Below are positions 1 through 8,324 of a stretch of DNA of 64,000 nucleotides, piece by piece. The notes under the pieces were generated by a model, which was not told the origin of the DNA, ran no database searches, and saw only the letters and a program-made list of their open reading frames with translations. Position 1 is the stretch's first letter, and each line of letters opens with the position of its first letter. Source of the stretch: Chitinophaga filiformis (GTDB lineage: Bacteria; Bacteroidota; Bacteroidia; Chitinophagales; Chitinophagaceae); NCBI RefSeq assembly GCF_021646545.1, contig NZ_JAKIRP010000016.1:62001-126000 (forward strand). Direction: 5' to 3'. The position numbers and the translations under genes are program-made.

Positions 1-31
1 GGGAATAAAGATACATTTTCACGTAAGGGGG

Positions 32-120
32 ACGTGGAGGTATCCATCACGACCCGGCGGACCCTTAACCCGCGGCATCGGTCCGCTGAAACGACTGCCA
101 GGCATAGCTAGCCTCCACGT
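32..120. other. GC-rich stretch able to fold into a two-helix structure
   Basis: A 9-bp helix can form between 32-40 and 112-120 (ACGTGGAGG with its exact complement). It encloses a second 7-bp helix between 57-63 and 80-86 (GCGGACC with GGTCCGC). The stretch is visibly more GC-rich than its flanks and lies about 120 bases before the first lipoprotein gene. It could be a structured leader, a small RNA, or the end of an element outside the window. It does not match any riboswitch consensus I know. Two forward frames are open from the left edge for about 36-42 codons, so a partial upstream gene cannot be excluded. Confidence 0.35.
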
Positions 121-240
121 AACAATATGATAAGAATCAGTTAATACAGGATACGCCTGAAACATTATCAGAATCTCTACTTTGCGCGCCTTGATAACCA
201 TCGGGCACACCACCCGTACACAAAGCCTAATATAGATTCT

Positions 241-1503
241 ATGAAAACAAAAGCACACCTGCTTGCCCTCTCCGCGACTTTGGCCTTTGCCGCCTGTAGC
301 AAAAATTCAGGGGATATGGCCCCCGCTGCCGACAAACTGGCTTCTGCTGATGCAATAAGCGCTACTGCCGCCAGTACCATTACTTATACGGATGAGAGCG
401 ATTTCGTGAACAGCCTTTCTTCCTACGGCTTTAAAACACCTGACCAGGTGACACTCAACCGCGATGGTTCTACCAGCGGTTACACTGCCGTTTACGGATT
501 CAATATTCCCGCCGCCAACCAGGTGACTGGCTTTAAGTGGAACAGCGGAGACGAACAGACCAATGAATGGCGTCCGCAAGGTATTGGAGGGTTCACCTGG
601 GGTAGCAGGAAATTCCTGGTAGTTACCTGGTACGGCGTTGATCCCGGCACCATTGCCGGTGTTGCCAACCAGCACAAAGGAGTGCGTATCTCACTGGCAG
701 ATATCACCAGCATGAGCAACATCACTTACCGTCATATTCTGTTGGTACAGAATGCTGCTAATATGTCCAATTCTTCCCTGTACAAAGCGTCCAACCCCTA
801 TACACAATTAGGCGCCTTCTGCCCTGTTACTATCCATGCAGGCGGCGTGACCTGTCATGCAGGTAAACTCTTTGTTGCTGATACAAAGCTGGGGATGCGT
901 GTATTTGACCTGACAAAATTCATCGTTGCACAGGGCGATGACACCGAAACACGTTGTGGTAAAGAAACCAATGGCGACCTTAAAGCCTTTAACTATGGTT
1001 ACATCCTTCCACAAACCGGTTATTATAAGATCACCAATGCCAACCCTTACTCCTGCATAGAGCTGGGAGAAGGCGCTACTGCTGCCAGCAAATATCTGTG
1101 GACGGCCCAATATATCGAGCCTTCAGCCACCACCACACCACAGGTGTTCGGTTTCTCTGTAAATGATGCCGGCCAGGTAAGCACCACTGTGCAACCCACT
1201 ATCATCACACCTATTGATAATGACAACACACCTGTACATGGCATTCAGGGGGTATTCAGAATGGCTAACAAAACATTTATGTCTACCACCGGCAATAGCT
1301 CTTATGAAGGCTCTACTGCCCGTCTGACACGCTACAACGACGGTGCAGCCGCCGGTACGCGTTACCGCTGGCCACATGGTGCGGAAGATTTGTACCGCGA
1401 TGCCGCTACCGGTTATCTCTGGTGCCTGACGGAATATGAAACGGAGAAATATGGGCAGGACAACAGGTGCGTATTTGCAGTGAGACTGACTGACTACGAT
1501 TGA
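241..1503 (+). CDS. Secreted lipoprotein of unknown function
   Basis: A 420-residue protein with a lipoprotein signal peptide: a charged start, a hydrophobic run and a lipobox-like FAAC, giving a predicted lipidated Cys19. The mature part begins with a low-complexity Ala/Ser/Asp linker to about residue 45, then a domain rich in Trp, Gly, Thr and beta-type sequence. Phrases such as HAGGVTCHAGKLFVADT and GVRISLADIT resemble blades of a beta-propeller, but I do not recognise the family. The ATG at 241 gives the signal peptide directly. The gene stands alone and is followed by a bidirectional hairpin terminator. An envelope location is a firm inference; the function is unknown. Confidence 0.85.
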   Translation: MKTKAHLLALSATLAFAACSKNSGDMAPAADKLASADAISATAASTITYTDESDFVNSLSSYGFKTPDQVTLNRDGSTSGYTAVYGFNIPAANQVTGFKWNSGDEQTNEWRPQGIGGFTWGSRKFLVVTWYGVDPGTIAGVANQHKGVRISLADITSMSNITYRHILLVQNAANMSNSSLYKASNPYTQLGAFCPVTIHAGGVTCHAGKLFVADTKLGMRVFDLTKFIVAQGDDTETRCGKETNGDLKAFNYGYILPQTGYYKITNANPYSCIELGEGATAASKYLWTAQYIEPSATTTPQVFGFSVNDAGQVSTTVQPTIITPIDNDNTPVHGIQGVFRMANKTFMSTTGNSSYEGSTARLTRYNDGAAAGTRYRWPHGAEDLYRDAATGYLWCLTEYETEKYGQDNRCVFAVRLTDYD

Positions 1504-1532
1504 TAAAATTAACGGAAACCAGCTATCATCTT

Positions 1533-1567
1533 AAGAGCCCGTTCGCCGAAGCAGAACGGGCTCTTTC
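1533..1567. terminator. Bidirectional rho-independent terminator
   Basis: A perfect 12-bp stem (1533-1544 with 1554-1565) closes a 9-base loop. It lies between the convergent lipoprotein gene (+) and the nadR-like gene (-), whose stop is at 1568, so it can serve both. A short pyrimidine-rich tail follows on the plus strand. Confidence 0.85.
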
Positions 1568-2593
1568 TTATACTTGTTGCAGACGACCGGTAAAAGAAAG
1601 CCAGTTCTCAAGCCTGCGCTGCATGAGTTGTTCTATCAGTGTAACTGCCTGTTCAAAACGTTCATCCCAGTCTCCCCGGATCTCTTCATAGTTAATACCA
1701 TACCTATCCAGCACACGGCGATGTGACAGGTCGAGCAGATTCCGCTCCTCCTCTGCCAGTCGTGTTCCGTCCTGTATGTAAGGCGCGTCATTATTCAGGT
1801 AGAGATACAGGTCGGCTTTATTGGTATTCAAAATGGATTGGTCAATATCCAGCACTGTTCCGAATGCATGTTCACCATAAGACATGGTGATATGAATATC
1901 TGTATCGATGACCAGCAGAGGGCTCTGTCCTATTGCCTGTTCATTGATACGCCGGGCATGTTCCTGAGCTATGAGGTATAAATCGCCGATCCCGAAATCA
2001 TTGGAGTCAGCTACGATATCTCTGCCGGCTTCCATCACGGCGCTACAGTTAAAGTGAGCCGCCAGTCTGCCGGTCAGTGTTGTCTTTCCCGTCGACTCAG
2101 TCCCCAGCAACACCACTTTTGTGATCAGGGATACCTTTACAGCTTCCGGCAGGTATGCCCAGGTAGCAGGCAGATTCGCTCTTATTTTAGTGGCCGACAC
2201 CGGATACCGGCTTTTCTCCATATCAAAGGGTATATGTGTGATGCCCATATACTCAGCTACCAGTTCCCCATAAGGTTCTGAAGTAACAACGATATTGTGA
2301 TCAGGGAAAAGGAGTTTAAACTGCTCCGCCCAAACAGCGGATACGGCAGCAGATGTTTCGGAAGTATTGGGCAATGAACGCTCATCATATTGATATAACA
2401 GCACTTCTACCCGTGGCTCATCCCGGAAGGTAGTTTCCACCCAGGATTGACGTACGGCCGCCGGCAATGTTTCCCGGTTGCTGCAGCAAACCAGTACAGA
2501 CACAGTATCGCAATGAGACAAGGCAAACCGGATCATGGCCTCATGTCCCTTATGAAAGGGCATAAATTTTCCGAAAACAAAGCCTTTACACAT
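1568..2593 (-). CDS. nadR: NadR-like NMN adenylyltransferase / ribosylnicotinamide kinase
   Basis: This is a bifunctional NAD salvage enzyme. The N-terminal nucleotidyltransferase domain has GKFMPFHKGH (residues 8-17, the T/HxGH active site) and an SATKIR motif near residues 133-138. The C-terminal P-loop kinase has the Walker A GTESTGKT at about 164-171. By family knowledge the kinase phosphorylates nicotinamide riboside to NMN and the first domain adenylates NMN to NAD. The length of 341 residues fits NadR without its N-terminal repressor HTH, as is usual in Bacteroidota. It is the last gene of the operon and its ATG overlaps the pnuC stop by 8 bases, implying translational coupling. The in vivo substrate is inferred. 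Confidence 0.88.
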   Translation of the reverse strand: MCKGFVFGKFMPFHKGHEAMIRFALSHCDTVSVLVCCSNRETLPAAVRQSWVETTFRDEPRVEVLLYQYDERSLPNTSETSAAVSAVWAEQFKLLFPDHNIVVTSEPYGELVAEYMGITHIPFDMEKSRYPVSATKIRANLPATWAYLPEAVKVSLITKVVLLGTESTGKTTLTGRLAAHFNCSAVMEAGRDIVADSNDFGIGDLYLIAQEHARRINEQAIGQSPLLVIDTDIHITMSYGEHAFGTVLDIDQSILNTNKADLYLYLNNDAPYIQDGTRLAEEERNLLDLSHRRVLDRYGINYEEIRGDWDERFEQAVTLIEQLMQRRLENWLSFTGRLQQV

Positions 2594-3215
2594 ACGCCAT
2601 CTTTTTACGCCATTGTAATAATCCGTAGGTAGCCAGTCCTAAAAACACCACATATTCCAATGATAAAAAGTAAACTCCTTTTATGAGATATAATACTACA
2701 CTCACTATATCCACCACAATCCAAAGTATCCAGGTCTCTACCCGTTTCTTTGCCAGCAGGAAAGTTGCCAGCATGCTTGCCACCATTACAAAGGAGTCCG
2801 GAAAAGGATAAGTAGCAGGCAATGGGAAATAGGCCGGCATCCAATGGTGGAACTGTTGAATAGTTAATCCGGTCAATATAGTGCCCGTCAGCAACACAAT
2901 ACCATACACTGCTACCATCCGGGGAGACATACGGCTGATGGGCACTTCTTTCGTTTTATTTTGCCACTTATACCAACCGAAAACAGTTACCACCAGGAAG
3001 AAAACCTGCAACAACATGTCGGCATACAGTTGTATCTGGAAGAATAGACCAAACAACGCAATCTCGTTGATAATACCTGTGGGCCAGGTCAGCACATTTG
3101 CTTTTGACGCGTAGTATACAGAGATCAACCCAAAGACGGTTCCTGTCAGTTCAATATAACTGATAGGGTACCCCGGCACATGAATGGCAACATTGGTAAC
3201 GTCAAAGAAATTCAT
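2586..3215 (-). CDS. pnuC: PnuC-family nicotinamide riboside transporter
   Basis: A 209-residue, very hydrophobic protein with about seven membrane segments and PnuC-type sequence: a WPTGIINEIALFG stretch and a GWYKW motif between helices. PnuC proteins carry out facilitated uptake of unphosphorylated vitamin precursors, trapped inside by a dedicated kinase. Here that kinase is the overlapping NadR-like gene, which points to nicotinamide riboside rather than thiamine (PnuT) or riboflavin (PnuX). Its ATG overlaps the TonB receptor stop as TGATG. A thiamine role is the main alternative, but no thiamine enzyme or TPP riboswitch is visible. Confidence 0.9.
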   Translation of the reverse strand: MNFFDVTNVAIHVPGYPISYIELTGTVFGLISVYYASKANVLTWPTGIINEIALFGLFFQIQLYADMLLQVFFLVVTVFGWYKWQNKTKEVPISRMSPRMVAVYGIVLLTGTILTGLTIQQFHHWMPAYFPLPATYPFPDSFVMVASMLATFLLAKKRVETWILWIVVDIVSVVLYLIKGVYFLSLEYVVFLGLATYGLLQWRKKMAYV

Positions 3216-5224
3216 CAGAAGCTGTATTTAAATGCAACATACATATTCCGTGGCGCCTGTACAAAATACTTACGGATGCCATCGGCTTCCACATATCCGT
3301 CATTGTAATACTTCGCACCTGTAATATTATTGACAAACAGGGACAGTGTGCAGCGCCCAAGCGTATACTGTGCTCTTGCATTCAGCAATACATATCCTTT
3401 CACAGCCGCTTCATTCGCAAAGTCGATATACGCACGATGCTGGTACCTGCCTGACACGGCCAGTCCCAGGCGCTGGCGATGATAAGCCACTTCCTGGTTA
3501 ATGATCAGGGCGGGCGTTAGTATCGGGCTGAAGGAAGTTTCCTGCTCTTTAATACGGCTATGATTGAATGACGAGTTGTTTGTAAAAGTGAAAGCATTCA
3601 ACTGCCAGGCAGCATACAACTCAATGCCTGTGCGGTAACTGCTTTTTACTTTATTGGTCAGCAGTAGTCCATTGGGACCTACCTGTCCGTTTAAAACGAT
3701 CTCATTATTGAAGTCCATATAATAACCGTTCAGGTGCAGGGTGAAGTTCGACTGCTGAAAACGGATGCCCAGTTCATGGTCTACGACTGATTCCGCATCA
3801 CGGTTGTAGATAATGGCCTTACCGCTACTATCTGCCGTCAGGTCGTCATTGCCGCCAAAGATGTCATTACGTGTCGGTTCCCTCCCTGTTCTTCCGGCAC
3901 TGTAGTAAATACTGGCATGGTCATTCACCGCGAAACTCACACCCGCTTTGGGATTCAGGAAATGCCAGTCCATTTTATCAAAAACTACGCTGCCTTTATA
4001 ATCAAAAGTGGTATATCGGTATTGCAGGTCTGCATACAGTGTAAAGCGGTGCACCGAGTATTCAATTTTACTGAAGGCGCTGATCTCGTTCTTGTAACCA
4101 TCATTCTTATACAGCTCGCCCAGCCAGTTATCTGTCCCCTTATGCTGCCGGGTATACAGGTTGCCATGTACACCGCTTGTCCACTTGAAACGGTCGTAAG
4201 TCAGTGTGTAGTTACTGAAGAAACCTGCGAAATGTGAGCGGAAACCGTAATTGAACAGGTTTCCATCACTTTCCAGACCAAGATAGTTGTTCAGGTCAAA
4301 ATCATAACCTCCCTTCAGGTAAGTGTAATACAGGCTGGAGCTGACCGTCACATGGCTGCGAGGTTGCCACACGTTCTGTAATTGCACCAGTCCCTGGAAA
4401 AAGCGGTCCTTCTCTTCCTTCGTGTTGGCGTTAGACCTCCTGTCTTTCGCAATGATGGAATCAGCTACTGCCAGCCAGGCCATACCATTCTGCTGATGGC
4501 CGGCTACTATATTGAGCTTCCAGGTACTTTTATCGTAATACAGACCTCCGTTGACAAATACCGACTGCGAGTTGTTGGACGAGTGATATTTATATCCATC
4601 GGTGTATACCTGGGAAGCGCGTACATACAATGATTTTCTGTTCTTCACTGCGCTCTGGTGTTCAGCGAATGCCCGGAAGCTGTTGTAAGAGCCATATCCG
4701 ATGCCCAGGTTCGTGCTGGCTGTATTCCCTGCCTCAGGGGAGAACAGCTGTACACTGCCGGCATAACTGGCAGCGCCGTTCTTGGAGGTGCCCACACCCC
4801 GTTGTACCTGCAGGCGGCTCACCGAATTCAGGATATCCGGGTAGTTGGAAAAGTAGGCGCCCTGGTCTTCCGGCTCATTCAGTGGCATACCATCGAGGGT
4901 AGTATTGATGCGGGTCTGGTCCATTCCTCTCAGGCGATAATAGGAATACCCCTGCATATTGCCGGCATCGGAATATACGGTAATGGAAGGCGTTTCTGAT
5001 AACAGGAAGGATGGTTCCTGGCCGGTATTCTTTTCATCCAGCACCTTCATATTGAGGTTCTGATAAGTTACAGGGGTGGTACTACCCGCCTGGTAGGTAA
5101 CTACGATCTCCTTTAAATGCTGACTGCTGTCTTTTCTGTTCGTTAAAGTATCCTGGGCATTGGCAAACAAAGGCAATAACAGGGCTGAAACAGTGATAGC
5201 TCTCACATGACTAAAAATGGGCAT
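3215..5224 (-). CDS. TonB-dependent outer-membrane receptor (probable NAD-precursor uptake)
   Basis: A 669-residue outer-membrane receptor. Residues 1-23 form a signal peptide ending ANAQ. A plug domain follows (YYRLRGMDQTRINTTLDGMPLN and VQRGVGTSKNGAASYAG), then a long beta-barrel ending in the aromatic YVAFKYSF typical of outer-membrane proteins. It lacks the carboxypeptidase-like N-terminal domain of SusC proteins, so it belongs to the smaller vitamin/siderophore class. It is first in an operon with pnuC and nadR, so the substrate is probably nicotinamide riboside or a related pyridine nucleotide; that is inferred from context only. A -7 element lies about 20 bases upstream. Confidence 0.9.
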   Translation of the reverse strand: MPIFSHVRAITVSALLLPLFANAQDTLTNRKDSSQHLKEIVVTYQAGSTTPVTYQNLNMKVLDEKNTGQEPSFLLSETPSITVYSDAGNMQGYSYYRLRGMDQTRINTTLDGMPLNEPEDQGAYFSNYPDILNSVSRLQVQRGVGTSKNGAASYAGSVQLFSPEAGNTASTNLGIGYGSYNSFRAFAEHQSAVKNRKSLYVRASQVYTDGYKYHSSNNSQSVFVNGGLYYDKSTWKLNIVAGHQQNGMAWLAVADSIIAKDRRSNANTKEEKDRFFQGLVQLQNVWQPRSHVTVSSSLYYTYLKGGYDFDLNNYLGLESDGNLFNYGFRSHFAGFFSNYTLTYDRFKWTSGVHGNLYTRQHKGTDNWLGELYKNDGYKNEISAFSKIEYSVHRFTLYADLQYRYTTFDYKGSVVFDKMDWHFLNPKAGVSFAVNDHASIYYSAGRTGREPTRNDIFGGNDDLTADSSGKAIIYNRDAESVVDHELGIRFQQSNFTLHLNGYYMDFNNEIVLNGQVGPNGLLLTNKVKSSYRTGIELYAAWQLNAFTFTNNSSFNHSRIKEQETSFSPILTPALIINQEVAYHRQRLGLAVSGRYQHRAYIDFANEAAVKGYVLLNARAQYTLGRCTLSLFVNNITGAKYYNDGYVEADGIRKYFVQAPRNMYVAFKYSF

Positions 5225-5246
5225 AGGTAAAATTGTAATAATTACA

Positions 5247-5254
5247 CAAATTTA
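5247..5254 (-). promoter_or_regulatory. Probable -7 promoter element of the TonB receptor operon
   Basis: On the minus strand this reads TAAATTTG, an exact match to the Bacteroidota -7 consensus TAnnTTTG. It sits 22 bases before the receptor ATG, which leaves a very short leader and argues against a riboswitch. No good -33 TTTG is seen at the right spacing. Confidence 0.45.
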
Positions 5255-5410
5255 TTAAGTCAGCTGAGAGATCGATTAACATGTTCGTGTTAGTTGTTTG
5301 GATAAATGACACTGCGGGTGAAAATAATGTTTATATTTATCGTCCGGCGCAAGCTATGCCATACTATCAATCTCTACCTTAGAATGCATTTTATCCCAAT
5401 ATATTGCGAT

Positions 5411-6043
5411 ATGAAAAGCGATGCACCACTTCTTAACAAGCTGGAACAAAACAGACGATTCCTGTTGGGATATCATCTGGCTTTTGAAACGAACACACAG
5501 AGAAAGAACTGGCGACAAATTGTGCTGCTATGGTTTTCCGCCGCCTCGGCTGGTCACCTGAGGGCGCAGTTCTACCTTGGCACCTGCTATGATTATGGCC
5601 GTGGTGTTGAGAAAGATCCTGTTATTGCGTACAAATGGTATTTAAAGGCTGCACTGAAGGGCCACATGGAATCACAGTACAATGTCGGATTCTTCCACAG
5701 GGAAGGCGAAGTTGTAAAACAAAACGACCGGAAAGCCGTTTACTGGTACCAGCTTGCAGCTGCCCAGGGTGACACGGAAGCGGAAAGGGACCTCGGTTAT
5801 TGTTACTTCTATGGCTATGGCGTACAGAAAGATGAGCAGAAAGCTGTGTTCTGGTATAAGAAAGCTGCGGCCAAAGACGATCCCAAGGCGCTCTACAACC
5901 TGGGCCTGTGTTATAAACACGGCGATGGTGTCAAAAAGTCCCAGCGCTGGGCGAAATATTATTTCGAACGTGCAGCCAGACTGGGAAACAGCGCCGCCTC
6001 CATGCAATTGCGGGAAATCATGACCACCGGTCAGTTGTCCTGA
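5411..6043 (+). CDS. Sel1-like repeat (TPR-type) protein
   Basis: About 210 residues if translated from the ATG at 5411; in-frame ATGs at 5327 and 5384 are alternatives, but their N-termini look unlike protein sequence. It contains four Sel1-like repeats of about 36 residues, recognised by repeated A...LG.CY.YG.GV.KD..KA..WY.KAA patterns (GTCYDYGRGVEKD, GYCYFYGYGVQKD, GLCYKHGDGVKKS). These repeats form helical solenoids that mediate protein contacts. There is no signal peptide from this start, so a cytoplasmic scaffold is likely. It is monocistronic. The partner is unknown. Confidence 0.85.
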   Translation: MKSDAPLLNKLEQNRRFLLGYHLAFETNTQRKNWRQIVLLWFSAASAGHLRAQFYLGTCYDYGRGVEKDPVIAYKWYLKAALKGHMESQYNVGFFHREGEVVKQNDRKAVYWYQLAAAQGDTEAERDLGYCYFYGYGVQKDEQKAVFWYKKAAAKDDPKALYNLGLCYKHGDGVKKSQRWAKYYFERAARLGNSAASMQLREIMTTGQLS

Positions 6044-6236
6044 AAGCGCCCATCACCGGCTCCTACCCTATTCCTCCCCTGTCTTCCGGCAGGAGCCAGG
6101 TAACGTACAGTCCCCCCATCCCCCTTAATGATCCGACAACCCACCTGTGTAAAAAAAGCAAAATCTACGCTGCCCATGACTTATATTAGGGTACGTTATT
6201 GCATCGTTCGCTTATATCATCACCTCTCCATAAATT

Positions 6237-8075
6237 ATGACCATGAGACCTTTCAACACGCTCGTGCTCTTTCTATTCCTGCTATGGCCGGGAATATTAA
6301 CAGCCCAGTTCACAAAACTCATTACAAACCACGTTGGATACGAGTACAGCAAATCCAAACGCGCCATCCTCATGGCAGATACCAAAATCGCTGTAGGAAA
6401 TTTTGAACTGGTGGATGTGGCCACAGGCCGGAAAGTATACACCGGGAAACCCTTTTACAGTGGTCCGGTCGGTAAATGGAAAAACTGGCAGTTCTGGACC
6501 GTCGACTTCAGTGACTATAAGACGCCCGGCAATTACATTTTAAAGACAACTGCCGCCGGTCAGCCCGTTCAGTCTTACCCTTTCACGATTGGTAAAAACG
6601 TGTTGGAACAGGCCACCATCTCCGATGTGATCTATTACTTCAAAGGTCAGCGAAGTTCCGGCCTGCTGGACCAGGCAGACCATCACCTGCTGCTGTCGGG
6701 GCAAACCACCGATACGATCGACGCGCATGGCGGCTGGTACGACGCTACCGGCGACTACGGCAAACATCTCTCCCATCTTTCCTTTTCCAGCTACTTTAAT
6801 CCACAGCAGGTATCACTTACCGTCTGGAGCCTGCTGAAGACCTATGAGCTGCTGAAAAAGAAACCGGGCACCGACTATAGGCAATACATCCGAAGGGTGC
6901 TGGATGAAGCGATGTACGGTGCAGATTATCTCGTGCGACTGAAAGCCCCCAACGGTTCCTTCTACCGCTCCGTGTCATCACCAGGTCCCGGCAAACTGGC
7001 GAAAGACCGTACCATCCGGGCCGAAGACAAGGGCTACAGGATCAAACAATCCAAAGATCAAAGCTTTGGCGCCGGCATTCCCACTGCAACCAACAACTGG
7101 CGCAGTTATCAATCGAGTTACCGTTCCGGCGCCGGCCTCTCTATTGCCGCATTGGCAATAGCGGCTACCTATGATACCTCCGGTGAATTCACCAATAAGG
7201 ATTATCTGAAAGCGGCAGAAGATGCCTTCGCCTTCCTGGAAAAAGAGAATCCACTAATGACCAACGATGGCAGGGAGAATATCGTAGATGATTATTGTGC
7301 CCTTAGCGCCGCCACAGAGCTCTATAAAGCCACCAGGAAGCCTATCTACCTCGAGGCTGCCAATAAGCGCGCAAATCAGCTTATAAAGCGATTGATCAGC
7401 AATGGCAAATACAACTACTTCAGGGCTGACGAAAAAGACAGGCCCTTCTTCCATCCTTCTGACGCCGGACTGCCCGTTGTGAGCCTGTTGAACTTCTACC
7501 CACTGGCTGCCGCAGACCTACAGGCATCGCTGAAAACGACTATCCGTAAATACATGCAATACGAACTGGTACTGACAGCGGAAGTGAACAACCCCTTCGG
7601 ATACAGCCGGCAATATACCGAAGACACTGCCGGTATCAGGAAAACAACGTTCTTCTTCCCCCATGGCAGTGAAGCATCTCCCTGGTGGCAGGGCGAAAAC
7701 GCACGACTTGGTTCCGTAGCAACCGCCGCCAGAATGGCTGCCCACTTCTTTAAAGACGACAAGCCATTCCATGACAGCCTGGAAAACTTTGCCATCAACC
7801 AGCTGAACTGGATACTGGGCCTGAACCCTTATGACGCCTGCATGCTGCAGGGAACAGGGCATAATAATCCAGCCTATGGCTTCTTTGGCACTTTTGAATA
7901 TACTAATGCGCCGGGAGGCATCGTGAACGGAATTACTTCGGGATTGGAAAATGAGGATGATATCGACTTCAACCTGTCTTATGCGGTAACAAAGAAAGAC
8001 TACGACTGGCGCTGGGCAGAACAATGGCTGCCGCATGCAGCCTGGTATCTGCTGGCGGTTGCAGTGAATGAATAA
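6237..8075 (+). CDS. GH9-family glycoside hydrolase with N-terminal CelD_N-like Ig domain
   Basis: A 612-residue secreted enzyme. It has a signal peptide to about residue 23 (ILTAQ), a CelD_N-like immunoglobulin domain (about 25-118), then the (alpha/alpha)6 GH9 catalytic domain. The GH9 signature GGWYDATGDYGKH lies at about 165-177 and supplies the catalytic base aspartates. The C-terminal RWAEQWLPHAAW probably carries the catalytic acid Glu. GH9 enzymes cleave beta-1,4-glucans, and related groups cleave chito-oligosaccharides, so the substrate could be cellulose, xyloglucan or glucosamine oligomers. There is no carbohydrate-binding module and no SusC/SusD pair beside it. An ATG at 6243 is an alternative start. 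Confidence 0.9.
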   Translation: MTMRPFNTLVLFLFLLWPGILTAQFTKLITNHVGYEYSKSKRAILMADTKIAVGNFELVDVATGRKVYTGKPFYSGPVGKWKNWQFWTVDFSDYKTPGNYILKTTAAGQPVQSYPFTIGKNVLEQATISDVIYYFKGQRSSGLLDQADHHLLLSGQTTDTIDAHGGWYDATGDYGKHLSHLSFSSYFNPQQVSLTVWSLLKTYELLKKKPGTDYRQYIRRVLDEAMYGADYLVRLKAPNGSFYRSVSSPGPGKLAKDRTIRAEDKGYRIKQSKDQSFGAGIPTATNNWRSYQSSYRSGAGLSIAALAIAATYDTSGEFTNKDYLKAAEDAFAFLEKENPLMTNDGRENIVDDYCALSAATELYKATRKPIYLEAANKRANQLIKRLISNGKYNYFRADEKDRPFFHPSDAGLPVVSLLNFYPLAAADLQASLKTTIRKYMQYELVLTAEVNNPFGYSRQYTEDTAGIRKTTFFFPHGSEASPWWQGENARLGSVATAARMAAHFFKDDKPFHDSLENFAINQLNWILGLNPYDACMLQGTGHNNPAYGFFGTFEYTNAPGGIVNGITSGLENEDDIDFNLSYAVTKKDYDWRWAEQWLPHAAWYLLAVAVNE

Positions 8076-8226
8076 AACAAACCAGGGGTATGTCAAAAAT
8101 AATGAGCTTTCTGAGCATCGCTTAAAAGCTGGGCAGGTACGCGGATAAAAAGGAGAAAATATCAAAAAGGAACAGGGATTGAGGATCATTTAAACGACTA
8201 TTCTTCCTGATCTGGTATCTGAATGT

Positions 8227-8303
8227 AAAGAGGTTATATCAAATTGAAGTGCCCCAGAAAGTTAGACACTTTCTGGGGCACTTCAATTTGATATAACCTC
8301 TTT
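8227..8303. repeat. Perfect 36-bp inverted repeat with 5-base loop
   Basis: Bases 8227-8262 are the exact reverse complement of 8268-8303, with the loop TAGAC between. It lies between convergent genes (GH9 + and thioredoxin -), where a bidirectional terminator is expected, but the stem is about three times normal length. The inner part (TGAAGTGCCCCAGAAAGTT and its complement) resembles terminal inverted repeats of IS3-type elements, so a remnant of joined IS ends or a small non-autonomous element is also possible. Confidence 0.9.
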
Positions 8304-8324
8304 TAAGTTAAGCTTCCTTCACTA

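Noticed and set aside
91..110. ACTGCCAGGCAT, reminiscent of the 3' end of 5S rRNA
   Set aside because: The rest of a 5S rRNA (loops and 5' strand) is missing; the likeness is short and probably chance.
1..258. Open frames across the left edge on both strands
   Set aside because: They are short, high in Arg and Pro and unlike protein sequence; the stretch is better described as foldable GC-rich DNA.
2586..5224. Thiamine uptake operon with TPP riboswitch
   Set aside because: The leader before the receptor is only about 20 bases after the -7 element and no thi-box is present; the coupled gene is NadR-like, not a thiamine pyrophosphokinase.
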